Shown here: piece after piece, positions 60,980 to 64,000 of the stretch
Layout: every line of letters begins with the position of its first letter
Numbering within the stretch: position 1 is the stretch's first letter
From: Antedon mediterranea
Taxonomy: Eukaryota > Echinodermata > Crinoidea > Comatulida > Antedonidae
DNA: 64,000 nucleotides
NCBI RefSeq assembly: GCF_964355755.1
Contig: NC_092672.1
Location: forward strand, 22,874,501 to 22,938,500
Direction: 5' to 3'
The notes under the pieces: generated by a model
Seen by the model: the letters and a program-made list of their open reading frames with translations, nothing else
Database searches by the model: none
What the model was told of the DNA's origin: nothing
Translations under genes and position numbers: made by a program

Positions 60980-63900
60980 CTGAACTATTCTGTTCATACA
61001 CATGATAAAGAATCAAGACAAGGTGTTCTTAATGTCATTTCCTGGTGGCAGTCAGAAGCCAGTCTAACATTAGTCATATAAAATATTGCACACTAGGCGT
61101 TCTTAATGTCATTTCCTGGTGGCAGTCAGAAGCCAGTCTAACATTACTCATATAAAATATTTCACACTAGGCGTTCTTAATGTCATTTCCTGGTGGCAGT
61201 CTAAAGCCAGTCTAACATTAGTCATATAAAATATTCCACACTAGGCATTCTTAATGTCATTTCCTGGTGGCAGTCTAAAGCCAGTCTAACATTAGTCATA
61301 TAAAATATTGCACACTAGGTGTTCTTAATGTCATTTCCTGGTGGCAGTCTAAAGCCAGTCTAACATTAGTCATATAAAATATTGCACACTAGGCGTTCTT
61401 AATGTCATTTCCTGGTGGCAGTCTAAAGCCAGTCTAACATTAGTCATATAAAATATTGCACACTAGGCGTTCTTAATGTCATTTCCTGGTGGCAGTCTAA
61501 AGCCAGTCTAACATTAGTCATATAAAATATTGCACACTAGGTGTTCTTAATGTCATTTCCTGGTGGCAGTCTAAAGCCAGTCTAACATTAGTCATATAAA
61601 ATATTGCACACTAGGCGTTCTTAATGTCATTTCCTGGTGGCAGTCTTAAGCCAGTCCAACATTAGTCATATAAAATATTGCACACTAGGCGTTCTTAATG
61701 TCATTTCCTGGTGGCAGTCTAAAGCCAGTCTAACATTAGTCATATAAAATATTGCACACTAGGCGTTCTTAATGTCATTTCCTGGTGGCAGTCTTAAGCC
61801 AGTCTAACATTAGTCATATAAAATATTGCACACAAGGTGTTCTTAATGTCATTTCCTGGTGGTAGTCTAAAGCCAGTCTAACATTAGTCATATAAAATAT
61901 TGCACACTAGGCGTTCTTAATGTCATTTCCTGGTGGCAGTCTAAAGCCAGTCTAACATTAGTCATATAAAATATTGCACACTAGGTGTTCTTAATGTCAT
62001 TTCCTGGTGGCAGTCTAAAGCCAGTCTAACATTAGTCATATAAAATATTGCACACTAGGCGTTCTTAATGTCATTTCCTGGTGGCAGTCTAAAGCCAGTC
62101 TAACATTAGTCATATAAAATATTGCACACTAAGCGTTCTTAATGTCATTTCCTGGTGGCAGTCTTAAGCCAGTCTAACATTAGTCATATAAAATATTGCA
62201 CACAAGGTGTTCTTAATGTCATTTCCTGGTGGCAGTCTAAAGCCAGTCTAACATTAGTCATATAAAATATTGCACACTAGGCGTTCTTAATGTCATTTCC
62301 TGGTGGCAGTCTAAAGCCAGTCTAACATTAGTCATATAAAATATTGCACACTAGGCGTTCTTAATGTCATTTCCTGGTGGCAGTCTTAAGCCAGTCTAAC
62401 ATTAGTCATATAAAATATTGCACACAAGGTGTTCTTAATGTCATTTCCTGGTGACAGTCTAAAGCCAGTCTAACATTAGTCATATAAAATATTGCACACT
62501 AGGTGTTCTTAATGTCATTTCCTGGTGGCAGTCTAAAGCCAGTCTAACATTAGTCATATAAAATATTGCACACTAGGCGTTCTTAATGTCAGTTGCTGGT
62601 GGCAGTCTAAAGCCAGTCTAACATTAGTAATATAAAATATTGCACACTAGGCGTTCTTAATGTCATTTCCTAGTGGCAGTCTAAAGCCAGTCTAACATTA
62701 GTCATATAAAATATTGCACACTAGACGTTCTTAATGTCAGTTGCTGGTGGCAGTCTAAAGCCAGTCCAACATTAGTAATATAAAATATTGCACACTAGAC
62801 GTTCTTAATGTCATTTCCTGGTGGCAGTCTAAAGCCAGTCTAACATTAGTCATATAAAATATTGCACACTAGGCGTTTTTAATGTCATTTCCTGGTGGCA
62901 GTCTGAAGCCAGTCTAACATTAGTCATATAAAATATTGCACACTAGGCGCTTAATGTCATTTCCTGGTGGCAGTCTAAAGCCAGTCCAACATTAGTCATA
63001 TAAAATATTGCACACTAGGTGTTCTTAATGTCATTTCCTGGTGGCAGTCTAAAGCCAGTCCAACATTAGTCATATAAAATATTGCACACTAGGCGTTCTT
63101 AATGTCATTTCCTAGTGGCAGTCTAAAGCCAGTCCAACATTAGTCATATAAAATATTGCACACTAGGCGTTCTTAATGTCATTTCCTGGTGGCAGTCAGA
63201 AGCCAGTCCAACATTAGTCATATAAAATATTGCACACTAGGCGTTCTTAATGTCAGTTGCTGGTGGCAGTCTAAAGCCAGTCTAACATTAGTAATATAAA
63301 ATATTGCACACTAGGTGTTTTTAATGTCATTTCCTGGTGGCAGTCTAAAGCCAGTCCAACATTAGTCATATAAAATATTGCACACTAGGTGTTCTTAATG
63401 TCATTTCCTGGTGGCAGTCTTAAGCCAGTCTAACATTAGTAATATAAAATATTGCACACTAGGTGTTCTTAATGTCATTTCCTGGTGGCAGTCTAAAGCC
63501 AGTCCAACATTAGTCATATAAAATATTGCACACTAGGCGTTCTTAATGTCATTTCCTGGTGGCAGTCTTAAGCCAGTCCAACATTAGTCATATAAAATAT
63601 TGCACACTAGGCGTTCTTAATGTCATTTCCTGGTGGCAGTCTTAAGCCAATCTAACATTAGTCATATAAAATATTGCACACTAGACGTTCTTAATGTCAT
63701 TTCCTGGTGGCAGTCTAAAGCCAGTCTAACATTAGTCATATAAAATATTGCACACTAGGTGTTCTTAATGTCATTTCCTGGTGGCAGTCTTAAGCCAATC
63801 TAATTAGTCATATAAAATATTGCACACTAGGCGTTCTTAATGTCATTTCCTGGTGGCAGTCTTAAGCCAGTCCAACATTAGTCATATAAAATATTGCACA

Positions 63901-64000
63901 CTAGGCGTTCTTAATGTCATTTCCTGGTGGCAGTCTTAAGCCAATCTAACATTAGTCATATAAAATATTGCACACTAGACGTTCTTAATGTCATTTCCTG
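60980..64000. repeat. 75-bp satellite, ~40 copies, continuing past the window
   Basis: Unit gttcttaatgtcatttcctg + gtggcagtctaaagccagtc + taacattagtcatataaaat + attgcacactaggc. A few units carry shared variants (ttgctgg, taatat) in blocks, indicating multi-unit amplification. Any remaining OGFOD2 exons must lie to the right. Confidence 0.97.

Overview
This is eukaryotic genomic DNA: spliced genes with GT/AG introns, AT-rich intergenic sequence, tRNA-derived SINEs, decayed non-LTR retrotransposons, terminal-inverted-repeat (TIR) elements and many minisatellites. Gene content (ROCO GTPase with death-fold domains, myosin-XIX, OGFOD2) points to an animal. The abundance of CTAG/GGCCTA-type sequence and the DED/DD-linked ROCO architecture would fit a marine invertebrate deuterostome, possibly an echinoderm; that placement is inference.

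Layout. 1-4.4 kb is an 89-bp satellite with a SINE inserted in it. 4.74-24.65 kb (+) carries the 3' part of a ROCO-type gene: end of the Roc GTPase domain, COR domain, a Cys/His-containing exon, a VDPPN repeat linker, two twin mini-exons, a DED-like domain and a degraded death-domain end. Thirteen exons join in one open frame (2,535 nt with stop, 844 residues in the window). Its large introns hold LINEs, a SINE and TIR elements. 24.7-32.0 kb is intergenic: a 61-bp satellite, dispersed repeats and no gene that I can support. 32.0-57.8 kb (-) is a complete 24-exon myosin-XIX (MYO19) gene, about 1,078 codons with every splice phase consistent, whose introns carry at least nine tandem arrays and a ~3 kb foldback element. 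58.5-60.7 kb (+), head to head with MYO19, is an OGFOD2-like 2-oxoglutarate oxygenase gene with two frameshifts and a nonsense codon. From 60.98 kb to the window end is a 75-bp satellite.

The most unusual signal is that several minisatellites are built from exon edges together with their splice sites. In MYO19, an array of about 15 units is almost entirely the 3' part of one exon plus its donor; another repeats an acceptor plus exon start; a third repeats a whole 50-nt exon five times with 31-bp spacers. In the ROCO gene, an array repeats an exon end with a strong donor. The MYO19 tail is also unusual: I cannot recognise the vertebrate mitochondria-binding tail, and the protein ends in an acidic region followed by a short C-terminal hydrophobic segment like a tail anchor.

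Myosin-XIX is known as an outer-mitochondrial-membrane motor, and DED/DD-bearing ROCO proteins suggest death-fold signalling. I see no evidence that the three genes act together; their adjacency is probably incidental.
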